Source: JAWPMV01 sp038527215 (lineage in GTDB: Bacteria > Bacteroidota > Bacteroidia > J057). Taken from it: 48,958 nt of DNA. Made by a program: the position numbers and the translations under genes. The DNA is taken from assembly GCA_038527215.1 (NCBI GenBank), contig JBCBGC010000052.1, positions 1-48,958 of the forward strand, in the 5' to 3' direction. The notes beneath the pieces are model-generated. The model saw only the letters and a program-made list of their open reading frames with translations, did no database searches and had not been told where the DNA came from. Below are positions 17,841-26,544 of this stretch, piece by piece (position 1 is the first letter of the stretch; every line of letters begins with the position of its first letter).

Positions 17841-18323
17841 CTAATCCTTCGGTCGACGTGGATTTTTTTTCGGAGGCTTGGCGATAATTTTTTTGATAAA
17901 GGCCACAAAGTCAGCGAATCCGTCCTCTTGTCCCGGTTCCAGCATATCCTTAACCTCTTGTAGATGCTGATATACCAGGCGAAGTTTCTCTGCTTCCAGT
18001 TCCATCATTTCTTGCAGCACGCTATCAGGGTTTAGGGATACACCTGCATCCAGGAGCGGCTGAAAATAGGCATCAATGATAGGCTTTTGTTGGTCACTCA
18101 CCCTTTCAATCCCCTTGGTATGTCGGTCTATCAGGACGCCGAAAGCCTCATGCTGGGCATCACTAAGACCCATGATGGTCTGTGCATTCCCACGGGGACC
18201 ATGTCTCTCATGTACGGGAGGGGGGAAGGGACGGTCTCGAGAAATGATCCATCCCAATAGGCCCAAATTCAGGAGTAATAGTCCCAGGGTGGCATATTTA
18301 TAAAGTTGTCCTCGTTCCATCAT
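17841..18323 (-). CDS. membrane-anchored Spy/CnrX-like periplasmic metal sensor
   Basis: The 160-residue product has one N-terminal transmembrane anchor (about 9-26), a short Pro/His/Arg-rich linker (PPPVHERHGPRG) and an all-helical periplasmic domain (about 45-145) with the LSDAQHEAFGVLIDRHTKGI and LEAEKLRLVYQHLQEV helices of the Spy/CpxP/heavy-metal-sensor class. The tail is strongly basic. It overlaps the preceding small membrane protein by 4 bases. In CnrYXH-type systems the sensor, a small anti-sigma factor and an ECF sigma factor are encoded together, exactly as here, so this protein probably senses a metal or envelope stress. Confidence 0.78.
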   Translation of the reverse strand: MMERGQLYKYATLGLLLLNLGLLGWIISRDRPFPPPVHERHGPRGNAQTIMGLSDAQHEAFGVLIDRHTKGIERVSDQQKPIIDAYFQPLLDAGVSLNPDSVLQEMMELEAEKLRLVYQHLQEVKDMLEPGQEDGFADFVAFIKKIIAKPPKKNPRRPKD

Positions 18324-18607
18324 TCATAAATTTGGTAGTTGGGAAGATAGGAGGCCGTCTCGTCTGTACTTTGCTCCACGGCCAGGGGATCCTGGCTGGC
18401 GTTGGTGCCTACTACCGCCCAGCCGTTTAGGAGCAGCAGGCCTGCTACGGCGGCAGCTACCAGGAGGCGTTGTCGCAGGGATAGGGGTTGACGTCTGCCG
18501 ATCTCTTTTTCTATCTCATCTAGTAAATGTGATGGCGGACTGAGGCGCTCCAGGCCCTCCAAACTGCTCATGGCTTCCTCTACCCACTTGTCCTTATCTT
18601 GTTCCAT
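18320..18607 (-). CDS. small single-pass membrane protein, probable anti-sigma factor
   Basis: The product has 95 residues: an acidic helical N-terminus (about 1-45, cytoplasmic) with PPSHLLDEIEKEI, a transmembrane helix (about 47-66) and a short periplasmic tail. It lies 14 bases downstream of the ECF sigma gene and overlaps the Spy-like gene by 4 bases. Size, topology and position match CnrY-like anti-sigma factors. The sequence itself has no classical zinc-binding anti-sigma motif, so the role rests on context. Confidence 0.7.
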   Translation of the reverse strand: MEQDKDKWVEEAMSSLEGLERLSPPSHLLDEIEKEIGRRQPLSLRQRLLVAAAVAGLLLLNGWAVVGTNASQDPLAVEQSTDETASYLPNYQIYE

Positions 18608-18621
18608 GTTTCTCTTGTTAG

Positions 18622-19176
18622 CTAGTTAGACTTTCCTTGGCGCGATTTCACGCGCTGATCGTACATATTCCCCAGTTTTTTTCTGAGATTCTGCTTAGCC
18701 CGTTGCAGCAGGGATTCTACTGCTTTGAGGGAAAGGTCCATGATATGGGCCACTTCCTGACGAGGCAAATCCTCTAAAAAACTAAGGATAAAGGCGGTTT
18801 TTTGGCTGTCTGGCAGGGTCTCGATGGCTTTGTACATAGCCCCTGCCATTTCTTTTTTCTCCAGCAAAACGCCCGGATGAACAAAGTCTGGTGTCTCTAT
18901 TGCAGCCTGATTCCAGGCGCCAAAACTTCGCTTATTCCGCCGTTTGATGAAATCCAGGGAGGCATTGACGGTAATTCTATATACCCAGGTATTGAGGCTG
19001 GATTGCCCTTTAAAATTGCCGGCGTATTTGTGAATCCGCAAAAAGACCTCTTGAGAAATTTCCTCTGCGTCTTGCTGGTGTTGGGCGTAACTCAATGCTG
19101 TATTATAGACTTTTTCTGCAAATAATTGATAAAACTCCCGGAAGGCAGGTGTACTGCCCTCGCTGATCGCGGTCAT
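18622..19176 (-). CDS. ECF-subfamily RNA polymerase sigma factor
   Basis: From ATG 19176 the product has 184 residues. Sigma region 2 covers about 10-85 (FREFYQLFAEKVYNTALSY, then DAEEISQEVFLRIHKY and SLNTWVYRITVNASLDF). Region 4 covers about 120-175 (LPDSQKTAFILSFLEDLP, then an HTH with VAHIMDLSLKAVESLLQRAK). The frame is open upstream to 19290 but that part does not resemble a sigma factor. It heads the minus-strand operon with the anti-sigma candidate, the Spy-like sensor, YHYH, MORN and SCO genes, and probably controls it. Confidence 0.92.
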   Translation of the reverse strand: MTAISEGSTPAFREFYQLFAEKVYNTALSYAQHQQDAEEISQEVFLRIHKYAGNFKGQSSLNTWVYRITVNASLDFIKRRNKRSFGAWNQAAIETPDFVHPGVLLEKKEMAGAMYKAIETLPDSQKTAFILSFLEDLPRQEVAHIMDLSLKAVESLLQRAKQNLRKKLGNMYDQRVKSRQGKSN

Positions 19177-19339
19177 GATGAGATGAGAGTTAGCCAATGA
19201 ATCGCAGGTTGATGATCTACATAAGCGAGTGGATAAACGCTCGGGTTCATAGGATAGAGGGAAGCTAAGACTTCCCATTGGGCTAAGCAAAGCGGCTTTT
19301 GAACATTTTCCACCCCTATCCTGAAGGGTAAGTTCTATA

Positions 19340-19975
19340 TCATAGGCTAAAGGGTTTTCTTTTTCGGTATCCCCAAATCAACAAGAGCAAACCCATGGGC
19401 ACGGCCATGAGCAGACTGCCAATCCAGAGGGGAATTGCGGGTTGAATTACAAAGGTATCAGAGGTTTGCACCAGGGTAACGCTATATTGATTGGTTTGAT
19501 TGAGAAAAAAATGACCAGGCATAAAGCCTTTTTTTAGGACCACCAACTTACCCTGATGATGAGGAATGTTGGTAAAGGCTCGATTCTCTACCCGAAGGCG
19601 CTTAAGCGCTTCTGCCTGAGCTGAAAGTTCAAATACGACCTGACATTCATGGTCCAGCTTCACCTCCCCACCTCTCAACTTAAGGCTATCTCCTTGATCC
19701 GACTGGAGGAGGATATGATCTTGTAAATGCTGGATCATCAGTTGGCGGAAACCCTTAGAAGAGGTATAGGCCTTCTCCCCATATCGAGTCAGAATTTCCT
19801 GCTCAAAATCACTAAACGAAGCCCTGACCTGGACCAACCACTTCCCTGAATCCCGCTCTACCATCAAAAGCTCTGATAAGTCAGAGGGGCGGGCAAGGAG
19901 CAGGCTAGGTAATCCAAGGAGCAAACTCAATATCAGAGATCGAATCATAGACTTAGGGTGGCATATGGCTTTCAT
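19340..19975 (-). CDS. signal-peptide protein with C-terminal membrane anchor, DUF6702-like
   Basis: ATG 19975 (211 residues; ATG 19948 also possible) gives a signal peptide ending near LLLARP. The lumen domain carries WLVQVRASFSDFEQEILTRYG, a pattern like the DUF6702 family, whose members are small secreted proteins with a similar 'DFE..L...Y' start and a late 'F..Q.N' region; here the match is weak. The C-terminus has a transmembrane helix (about 185-203) and a basic end (YRKRKPFSL). It lies between the sigma operon and the second YHYH gene on the same strand. Function unknown. Confidence 0.65.
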   Translation of the reverse strand: MKAICHPKSMIRSLILSLLLGLPSLLLARPSDLSELLMVERDSGKWLVQVRASFSDFEQEILTRYGEKAYTSSKGFRQLMIQHLQDHILLQSDQGDSLKLRGGEVKLDHECQVVFELSAQAEALKRLRVENRAFTNIPHHQGKLVVLKKGFMPGHFFLNQTNQYSVTLVQTSDTFVIQPAIPLWIGSLLMAVPMGLLLLIWGYRKRKPFSL

Positions 19976-20134
19976 CAGGTTCCTATTCCCAGGAGGAATG
20001 ACGATCATTTGCTGAGTTAGACTGCCATTGAAAAAAAATCCTTCGGTATGGACCGGAATTTTTTTCGGGATAGATACCAAAAACGCCCTCCGGCAGCTGA
20101 GCAGGAAGACGTTCACCGCTTGAAAAGCTATAGC

Positions 20135-21121
20135 CTATTGGTTATTTCGACGGGGAGGATGCGGCGGATGTCCTCCCATGCCTGGAGGGGGGGGACGTCG
20201 ACCATCCCGGCCCATATGCGGCGGACCTCCTGGCCGGCCCTGCTCCTTAAATTCGCCCATCAGGCAGCGCCCGACATAGGGAAATTCATCTGTTACCAGA
20301 TACATATATTGGCCCGCTACTTCGATCCCGTTGCATTCATCCAACTCTCCCAGGCCCGCGATGAACTCATAATCTGACCCAAAGCTGCCATCTACCTTGG
20401 TCCCTTCAATGGCCACATCCCGGGAAGTATGAGGGTTAGAATAGGTACAGGCTGTACCATGGCGGGTGGTGTCGATCAACTGGTAGCTAGGTTTATACTG
20501 ACCACTTTTAGCGTAGTAGATCGGAAAGCCGTCGTGGGCAAAACCAATATGCACCAGATCTTCTCCCTGATCAAAAGCCTGAACCACGCCTGTAGGCGTT
20601 CCGTGATAGTGATAAGCGCCAGTGGGCTGTACATGGGCATGGTTAACATCCAGTCCCAGGTCTACCAGCTCCTGGATCGCCTCCATGCGGAAATGCTCCC
20701 CGCTTTCACACACCACTACTTCCGCGGTCTGGGGCTCAAATTTGACCCCATTCAAGGCGACCCCTGGTTCCCGGGCCCAGCGGGCTTTACCGGTGTAGAC
20801 CGGCTTCAACGGAAAGGTATAGGTTCGTTCCTGGGCTGAGATTCGGTTAGGGTTTCCCTGATTGGGGAAATTACCGGTTTGGTGATTCGGCAGAGAATTG
20901 GTCGTCATGATCCGCTGATCTCCTTTTACCTTGACTTCCGTGCGCGTCCCGTAGGTTTTGTCCTCCAGGGTATAGGCACCAAAATAATCGTTAACGGCTA
21001 CTTGATGGGGGTGGGGGGCACCGTCTTCCTGCGCATGTACGTGGGCGCTTTGGTCTTTCTGGGGGCGGCAACTGCTCAGACAAAGCAGCAAGATCACCAC
21101 CCCCCATACATGAGTCTTCAT
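20135..21121 (-). CDS. YHYH-domain lipoprotein, copy 2
   Basis: The 328-residue product has a lipoprotein signal (LLLCLSSCRP) and then a His-rich segment (HVHAQEDGAPHPHQ). The YHYH domain includes GLDVNHAHVQPTGAYHYHGT, GFAHDGFPIYYAKSG, YSNPHTSRDVAIEGTK and LDECNG.. followed by YLVTDEFPYVGRCLMG, closely matching the better-conserved members of the family. The tail is Pro/Gly/His/Arg-rich (GMGGHPPHPPRRNNQ). Many His and Asp residues suggest metal binding. It is more typical of the family than copy 1 at 16883. Spacing to both neighbours is small (about 65-160 bases). Confidence 0.88.
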   Translation of the reverse strand: MKTHVWGVVILLLCLSSCRPQKDQSAHVHAQEDGAPHPHQVAVNDYFGAYTLEDKTYGTRTEVKVKGDQRIMTTNSLPNHQTGNFPNQGNPNRISAQERTYTFPLKPVYTGKARWAREPGVALNGVKFEPQTAEVVVCESGEHFRMEAIQELVDLGLDVNHAHVQPTGAYHYHGTPTGVVQAFDQGEDLVHIGFAHDGFPIYYAKSGQYKPSYQLIDTTRHGTACTYSNPHTSRDVAIEGTKVDGSFGSDYEFIAGLGELDECNGIEVAGQYMYLVTDEFPYVGRCLMGEFKEQGRPGGPPHMGRDGRRPPPPGMGGHPPHPPRRNNQ

Positions 21122-21186
21122 ATGAAATGGGTTAATCTTTTTCTGTTAGACCTGAGATATCCCACATTCCTTCGCTTCTGGTTTTT

Positions 21187-22365
21187 TTACCCGCTACCAA
21201 CTCCTACCCGGGTGAGAATTTTGGTCTTGGAAAAAATGCCATAACTGCCTTTGACTTCCAGGGTAGAGGGATTTACCATTTTGAGGGTTCCCGCGGCTGT
21301 TTTTTGATAGCGCGGAAGAAAAATCGTCCCACAGCAATATTGGTTTTCGTCCGTGGCCTGAAAATCCCGGAAGATCATGATGTTTTTGCCTGCTATTTTG
21401 GCCTGATCAGCGGGATCGAGCGCCCGCACCAACTTCCCATAGTACCGCCCATTTTTTTCATAAATCGAAATAATCCCGCCCGCTTCCTCATCCTTCCACT
21501 CTCCCTTGATATCCGAAGTCCCGGAAGGGGAGAAGCCACTAAGACTGACCCAGAGCAGTAGGGGCAGAACTACCTTGGGCCATTTGGCAGCCTGGGGCTT
21601 TTGCTCCCCGAAACGTTGCGCTTGAATGCGATCATAGGTCTGCACATACTGAGGATGCTCGGTCCCCATGACCCGATCCCAAAAGCGGAAGTAAAGACCA
21701 TAATTGCCCTTGAACTTGCGGTGGTGGAGGTTATGATGAACGGAGGTATTGAAGATTTCGAACAAAAAGCTGTGTCGGAACCAGCGCGGGGCAATTTCAT
21801 AGCCCAGATGTCCATAGACATTGAAGAGGAAGCCGATGAAAGCAAAAAGGGCTACGGCGCTGAGATGCATAGGGATGAGCAGGATAACGATAATGCCGAT
21901 TAGCGCTTCGAAAAAGCCTTCAATCAGGTTAAAAGAATAGGCAGCGAGCGGGCTGGGATTGGTGGATTTATGATGAACGGCGTGGGCCCATCGGAAGAGC
22001 TTAGGGTGGTGTATGGTCCGGTGTAGCCAATAAAAATAAGCGTCATGCAAAATGAGCGCGAGCAGGGCACTGACGGGAATCCACCAAAGCGGATAGGTAT
22101 CCACCTCCTGGTAGATCTGAGAGTACCCCCCCAAAGAGGAGTGAATGATTAGGTAGGCCACCCCAATGATGATTACCATATTTTTCAGGGAGTGCAGTAG
22201 CTCCCGGATAAAATCCTTGTGGCGGGCCAGCCGATGCTGAATTTTGTGCCGGGAGAATTTTTCCGGAAAGAGCACATAAAAAAACAGAAAGGGGATGCCC
22301 GCAAATATCGCGTAGCGAGCCAGGTTCATGATGATGGGCAATACTGTTACTGTGTCGTTTGTCAT
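21187..22365 (-). CDS. sterol desaturase family membrane protein fused to a DUF2147 domain
   Basis: Residues 1 to about 265 form an integral-membrane fatty acid hydroxylase/sterol desaturase with about four to five hydrophobic segments and the eight-His di-iron motifs: HDAYFYWLHRTIHHP, WAHAVHHKST and, later, VHHNLHHRK. After a further hydrophobic segment (about 268-282, LPLLLWVSLSGFSPS) the remaining 110 residues look like a DUF2147 domain (GEWKDEEAGGIISIYEKNGR, YYGKLVRALDPAD, closing ILTRV). DUF2147 is normally a separate secreted protein, so the fusion is unusual. The hydroxylase part probably modifies a lipid; the role of the fused part, presumably periplasmic, is not known. No stop or frameshift separates the two halves. 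Confidence 0.85.
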   Translation of the reverse strand: MTNDTVTVLPIIMNLARYAIFAGIPFLFFYVLFPEKFSRHKIQHRLARHKDFIRELLHSLKNMVIIIGVAYLIIHSSLGGYSQIYQEVDTYPLWWIPVSALLALILHDAYFYWLHRTIHHPKLFRWAHAVHHKSTNPSPLAAYSFNLIEGFFEALIGIIVILLIPMHLSAVALFAFIGFLFNVYGHLGYEIAPRWFRHSFLFEIFNTSVHHNLHHRKFKGNYGLYFRFWDRVMGTEHPQYVQTYDRIQAQRFGEQKPQAAKWPKVVLPLLLWVSLSGFSPSGTSDIKGEWKDEEAGGIISIYEKNGRYYGKLVRALDPADQAKIAGKNIMIFRDFQATDENQYCCGTIFLPRYQKTAAGTLKMVNPSTLEVKGSYGIFSKTKILTRVGVGSG

Positions 22366-22478
22366 GAGGACCGTTTGTTAAAGATATACAAGAGGGCAAG
22401 CACCAGGAAAAAGCCGGGAAAAGGAGGGAACACGAAGACGCTAGCTATCCCTCACTTTTCACCGGGAAGGGGCAAAGT

Positions 22479-23186
22479 CTAGTCGAGTTGAAAGGGATAG
22501 GTTTCGCCGTTGATGGTGATGGTGCCTGTTTGGTTGCCGAGGAAGACGATAGAGCCTGCGTAGCTTTTGGTTTCCCCATCCTCTTCTATTTCCAGGCTAA
22601 AGGTGCCCGCCCCAGAACTGATTTCTTGACTCTGTTTGACCACAAGCAGGCTATTTAGGTCGATTTCCAGCTTGCTTAGGATGCTGCGTTCCTCCCGAAA
22701 GTCTAGGTCCTGGGCAGCGTCTTGGGTATAAGTTCCGCTCCAACTCGTAGAAGGAGAGGTCAGTTCTAGTCCGGTGATACTGCCGCTAAAAGAGCTGGAA
22801 TCCTGGCTACTGATGCGCGGGGTGTCATATGTTCCTTCGGCTTGATAGGTGAGCAGGGCCGATTGAGGCACGGAAAGGCTATTGCAAATCAGGTCTGCAC
22901 TCCAGGACATTTCGTAGGTAGAGGAGCGTAGGTTTCCAGGAGAGGTATAGCTACTGCTGTTGCTGTAGGTGCTATCGCAGAGGTCTTCCAGGCTTAGTTC
23001 TTCTAGTTGGGCGGTGATCTCGGCCACATGATCGGCCAGCCCACCGGTAACTTCTGCCACTGCGGCTTCCACAATTTCGGCTACGTCTTCTTCCAGTAAG
23101 GCGCTCAGGTCAATACGACCGCAGGCGGAGAGGGTAAGGGCCACGGCCAGCAGGCCCATCATCAGGAAATTTTTCATCTGTGTCAT
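22479..23186 (-). CDS. lipoprotein of unknown function
   Basis: ATG 23186 (235 residues; ATG 23177 also possible) gives a lipoprotein signal (LAVALTLSACGR). A helical acidic segment follows (about 22-65), then a Ser/Thr-rich beta region with repeated SS..S..G and TYT patterns and a C-terminal beta part (GTITINGETYPFQLD). No family is recognised. It is flanked by the sterol desaturase and Crp/Fnr genes on the same strand, with gaps of about 110-130 bases, so it may be a separate unit. Confidence 0.7.
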   Translation of the reverse strand: MTQMKNFLMMGLLAVALTLSACGRIDLSALLEEDVAEIVEAAVAEVTGGLADHVAEITAQLEELSLEDLCDSTYSNSSSYTSPGNLRSSTYEMSWSADLICNSLSVPQSALLTYQAEGTYDTPRISSQDSSSFSGSITGLELTSPSTSWSGTYTQDAAQDLDFREERSILSKLEIDLNSLLVVKQSQEISSGAGTFSLEIEEDGETKSYAGSIVFLGNQTGTITINGETYPFQLD

Positions 23187-23317
23187 TGTTTTGTTGATTA
23201 AAAGTGATGACACAAATGTATAGGCCGAAGGGGCCTTCGGAGATTAACAAAAGATAATTTAGGGTAAGAGCTGCTTTAAATTTTGAGCTTTTGTGGGGAA
23301 TAATTTTTAAACAGGCG

Positions 23318-23929
23318 CTAAGACTTTCCCATTTCTTTTTCGGCGATACGTTTCCGAATGCGGCTCAGGGAAACAGGGGTAATGCCGAGGATATTGGCGA
23401 TATACTTGCCCGGAACGCGGTTGATGATGTCGGGACGATTTCGGACAAAACGCTGGTAGCGCTCTTCGGGGGTCAGCAGAATGAATGATTCGGATTGTTC
23501 CAGGGACTGTTTGAGAATGTCTAGTAGGATGTGTTTGCGGTTTTTTTCAAACTTAGGATTACGATCAATGATCAGCTGCAACTTATCATAGTCCATGGTG
23601 AAGGTCTTGGTCGGTTCCAAAGCTTGCACATAAAAGCGGGAAGGACGGTCAAATAAGACCACATCCGTATTGGTATAGACCTGATTTTGCCAACGGAGGG
23701 AGTTAGTGATTTCGTCCCCTTTATCATTGACAAAAAAAGTCCGGATCAGGCCCTCTCTGATCAGGTAGACCATCCGACTTTGACTGCCTTCCTCCATGAG
23801 ATATTCCTGCGGTGCGAAAGCGCGCATGCCTGCTGCCCCGATCAAAACCTGCATGTCTTTAAAAGTCAGGTCAACGGAAAGCTGATAGAGCTTTTTGAGC
23901 TGCTGGAAAGTGGTCAGAAGATCGGGCAT
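23318..23929 (-). CDS. Crp/Fnr-family transcriptional regulator
   Basis: From ATG 23929 the product has 203 residues. A cyclic-nucleotide-binding-like beta barrel covers about 15-125 (FAPQEYLMEEGSQSRMVYLI, REGLIRTFFVNDKGDE), followed by a long helix and an HTH at about 165-195 (VPGKYIANILGITPVSLSRI). The usual cAMP-contacting RxS pattern is not evident, and no cysteine cluster for Fe-S is present, so the effector is unclear. Such regulators are numerous in Bacteroidota. The target cannot be inferred; the GH16 gene lies just upstream, separated by a terminator. Confidence 0.88.
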   Translation of the reverse strand: MPDLLTTFQQLKKLYQLSVDLTFKDMQVLIGAAGMRAFAPQEYLMEEGSQSRMVYLIREGLIRTFFVNDKGDEITNSLRWQNQVYTNTDVVLFDRPSRFYVQALEPTKTFTMDYDKLQLIIDRNPKFEKNRKHILLDILKQSLEQSESFILLTPEERYQRFVRNRPDIINRVPGKYIANILGITPVSLSRIRKRIAEKEMGKS

Positions 23930-23950
23930 AGGATTCGGAGGTTGTGAGCA

Positions 23951-23990
23951 AAAAAAAATGCCAGTCGTTCTTTCAAAGGAACGACTGGCA
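23951..23990 (-). terminator. terminator of the GH16 gene
   Basis: TGCCAGTCGTTC (23959-23970) pairs perfectly with GAACGACTGGCA (23979-23990) around an eight-base loop, with an A-run (23951-23958) giving a T-run on the minus strand. It separates the GH16 gene from the Crp/Fnr gene. Confidence 0.9.
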
Positions 23991-24013
23991 GACCTGTAAG
24001 GCAAGAATAGATT

Positions 24014-26272
24014 CTAATTTTCCTTCATCAGACTGGTTACATAATGGATATCTGGTCCGACCAGCCGAAGGAAATACCGCCCCGTCGGCAGATGGTGAAT
24101 GTCCATCTCTATCCGGTCTTGTCCTCCTGGCTTTTGTTCTGACCAAACTTTTCGTCCTTGTACATCCAGCAACTCCAGGTGAAAACTTGCCGCTTGCATA
24201 AACAAGCCGTTTAGCTCGACGGTGAATTTTCCGGTGGAGGGATTCGGATATAGGTTGATGCGTTGTAGCGGGAGGGGGTCTTCATCGTTGACAAAAAGCA
24301 CCGTATCTATGCGCCCAAACACATCATCAAAATACCAGTAGCTGGAATCTGTGGAACCAAAATTGAAAAAGAGGGCAATGCGGTCAAATTCTCCCGAGGG
24401 ATAGCCATTGAAGTCCCAGACCATGTTGACCCACTTGCCGGTGGTGTCCAGTTGTAGGTCTAATTCTACCGGGGCGGTCATATTGTTGTTTTGGTCTTCT
24501 AGCTTGAACTTGACGATGCCGGTGGTATCGCTCCAGACTTTCATGTGGAGGAAAGGACTGGCGTTCAGATCAATCTCCCCTCCCAGGTCGGTATAGATGC
24601 CGCCCCAACCTACAGCGCCTGCTCCTTTGCGGGTTTTACCCACAAAATTACTGGGATTGATGTCGCTCTGACCCGGATTGGCCACTTTTTCAAATTCTGC
24701 TCCGCCAAAGTCCCCAAATTCCCGGTCTACCTCGTCGAAGTTTACGAAGAGGGCCGCAGCACTAATGGTCACCGGTAGGTCATAGGTTTGGGTGCCACAG
24801 CTAGTGGAAACGGCTACGCTCACCAGGCCTGATGCTGAGCCAAAATCCACCACAATCGCTCCCGTACCTTGCCCACTGACAATGGTCGCATCCGCAGGCA
24901 CGCTCCAGGTATAGGTGGCACCGGGAATATTGCCGAGCGTGTAGGTCTGTCCTTCGGAGCCTTCAGAAACCGTCCCAAAGCCCTCGATAGCATAGGTCGG
25001 AAAAGCCACCGCCTGGGTGTCCGCCAAAGCCGTCCCGCAATTACCATTGGCTGAAACGATGACCGGTCCTGGGGTACAACCCCAGTCTACCGTAATGGAG
25101 GCAGAACCCTGTCCGCTGGTGATGGTGGCATCAGCAGGCACGGTCCAGGTATAGGTGCCTCCTCCCACATCCGGGATAGAAAAGTTCAGCCCTGCCTGGC
25201 TTTCAGCGATCATGTCGGGCCCTGCAATGTCCAAGGCGGCAAAGGCTGGCACCGCGTACACCAGCGTTGAAGTATCGCAATCGGTGGTCAGGGTAAGGCT
25301 AAGGTCTCCTGGCGTACAGCCCCAGTCCACCCTAACAGTGGAGGTGCCTTGCCCGGAAACGATGCTGGCGCCAGCGGGAACATTCCAGTTGTAAGTCGCC
25401 CCCTGAATGTCAAAGGTCGAGTAGGTCTGCCCGGTTGCCCCCAAGACAGGATTCTTGCCCTGAATCCGCAAACGGCTGGGCTGATTGTACACCCGCACAT
25501 AGTCAACTTCCATCACTTGCGGAAACACTGTGGTGGAGTCCGGATTACCCGGCCAGTTGCCGCCCACGGCAATATTCAGGATGAGATGGAAATCTTCCTG
25601 AAAAGGCTGCCAGGGAGAAAGAGAATCACTGGACACGGAATGATATAGGATGCCGTCTACAAACCAGCGCATGGTATCTGGGTCCCACTCCACCGCAAAT
25701 TCATGGAAGGCGTTGGCAAAGGATTCCTGATTCCCCAGGCTGTAGGTATTTTGTTTAAAGGTCCAGGGCAGGCCTGTATGCACCGTGCCGTGGACTTCAT
25801 AGGGTTTGTGGCCCAGCATTTCCATGACGTCGATTTCCCCGCTGCGGGGCCATTCTCCATAGCGGTTGTCCGTGGGAAGCAGCCAGAAAGCCGGCCACAT
25901 ACCCTGCGTTTCGGGGAGGCGGATGCTGGCTTCAAAGCGCCCATAGCGGAAGTCTCGTTTGTTCTTGGTGGTGATGCGAGCGGAGGTATACATCATGCCG
26001 CCGATGGTATCGGGTTTGGCGGTGATGGTGAGCAGGCCATTGGCGACGGAGACATTGTCGGTAGAGGAGGTATAGTATTGCAGCTCGGCATTGCCCCAGC
26101 CACATAAGTCTGGGCAGCCTGTGCCGATGTTGTAGTTCCAGTTGGTGGTGTCCAGGCTATTGCCGTCAAACTCGTCTGACCAGATCAATTTGACACAGTC
26201 CTGTCCCAGCAAGGAGGGGGGAAACATCCCTATAGCCAAGAGTAAGCTCAGCGAGTAGAGTAGCTTTTGCAT
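24014..26272 (-). CDS. secreted GH16 beta-glucanase (laminarinase type) with T9SS tail
   Basis: ATG 26272 gives 752 residues with a signal peptide (1-23). The catalytic GH16 domain covers about 25-260 (LIWSDEFDGNSLDTTNW; GEIDVME with nucleophile Glu146, Asp148 and acid/base Glu151; HGTVHTGLPW). This is the laminarinase/lichenase-like branch that cuts beta-1,3 or mixed-linkage glucans outside the cell. About three to four PKD-like repeats follow (about 270-540, each with YTW.VPA.A.I.SGQG and V.WG or V.FG). Then comes a carbohydrate-binding-like beta domain (about 545-670, ending SYWYFDDV) and the T9SS tail (INLYPNPSTGKF, LPTGRYFLRL). It acts outside the cell on algal or fungal glucans. The gene stands alone; no SusC/SusD pair is beside it. 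Confidence 0.93.
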   Translation of the reverse strand: MQKLLYSLSLLLAIGMFPPSLLGQDCVKLIWSDEFDGNSLDTTNWNYNIGTGCPDLCGWGNAELQYYTSSTDNVSVANGLLTITAKPDTIGGMMYTSARITTKNKRDFRYGRFEASIRLPETQGMWPAFWLLPTDNRYGEWPRSGEIDVMEMLGHKPYEVHGTVHTGLPWTFKQNTYSLGNQESFANAFHEFAVEWDPDTMRWFVDGILYHSVSSDSLSPWQPFQEDFHLILNIAVGGNWPGNPDSTTVFPQVMEVDYVRVYNQPSRLRIQGKNPVLGATGQTYSTFDIQGATYNWNVPAGASIVSGQGTSTVRVDWGCTPGDLSLTLTTDCDTSTLVYAVPAFAALDIAGPDMIAESQAGLNFSIPDVGGGTYTWTVPADATITSGQGSASITVDWGCTPGPVIVSANGNCGTALADTQAVAFPTYAIEGFGTVSEGSEGQTYTLGNIPGATYTWSVPADATIVSGQGTGAIVVDFGSASGLVSVAVSTSCGTQTYDLPVTISAAALFVNFDEVDREFGDFGGAEFEKVANPGQSDINPSNFVGKTRKGAGAVGWGGIYTDLGGEIDLNASPFLHMKVWSDTTGIVKFKLEDQNNNMTAPVELDLQLDTTGKWVNMVWDFNGYPSGEFDRIALFFNFGSTDSSYWYFDDVFGRIDTVLFVNDEDPLPLQRINLYPNPSTGKFTVELNGLFMQAASFHLELLDVQGRKVWSEQKPGGQDRIEMDIHHLPTGRYFLRLVGPDIHYVTSLMKEN

Positions 26273-26544
26273 GGTGGATTGGGTTAAGGTTGTTGTTCTC
26301 GAGTAAGGGGTTTGATATACAGAAATCAATATATCCAGCGGAGGGCGCGAAAGGAAGCGCAAGCCTGCCTTTGTGAGGTGGTGTGAACCTGATGCGTAGT
26401 GTTGTCGTAAGAAAAACAGCCCCTTATGCCAAATCAGGCAGACTGGGCCGGGTTTTTGCCGGTTATGATTTTGATCTGACCCGGAAAAAATTACCTTATC
26501 CCTCTCATACTCAGCCTGAGTATCCTATAGAATCAACCTCCAAC

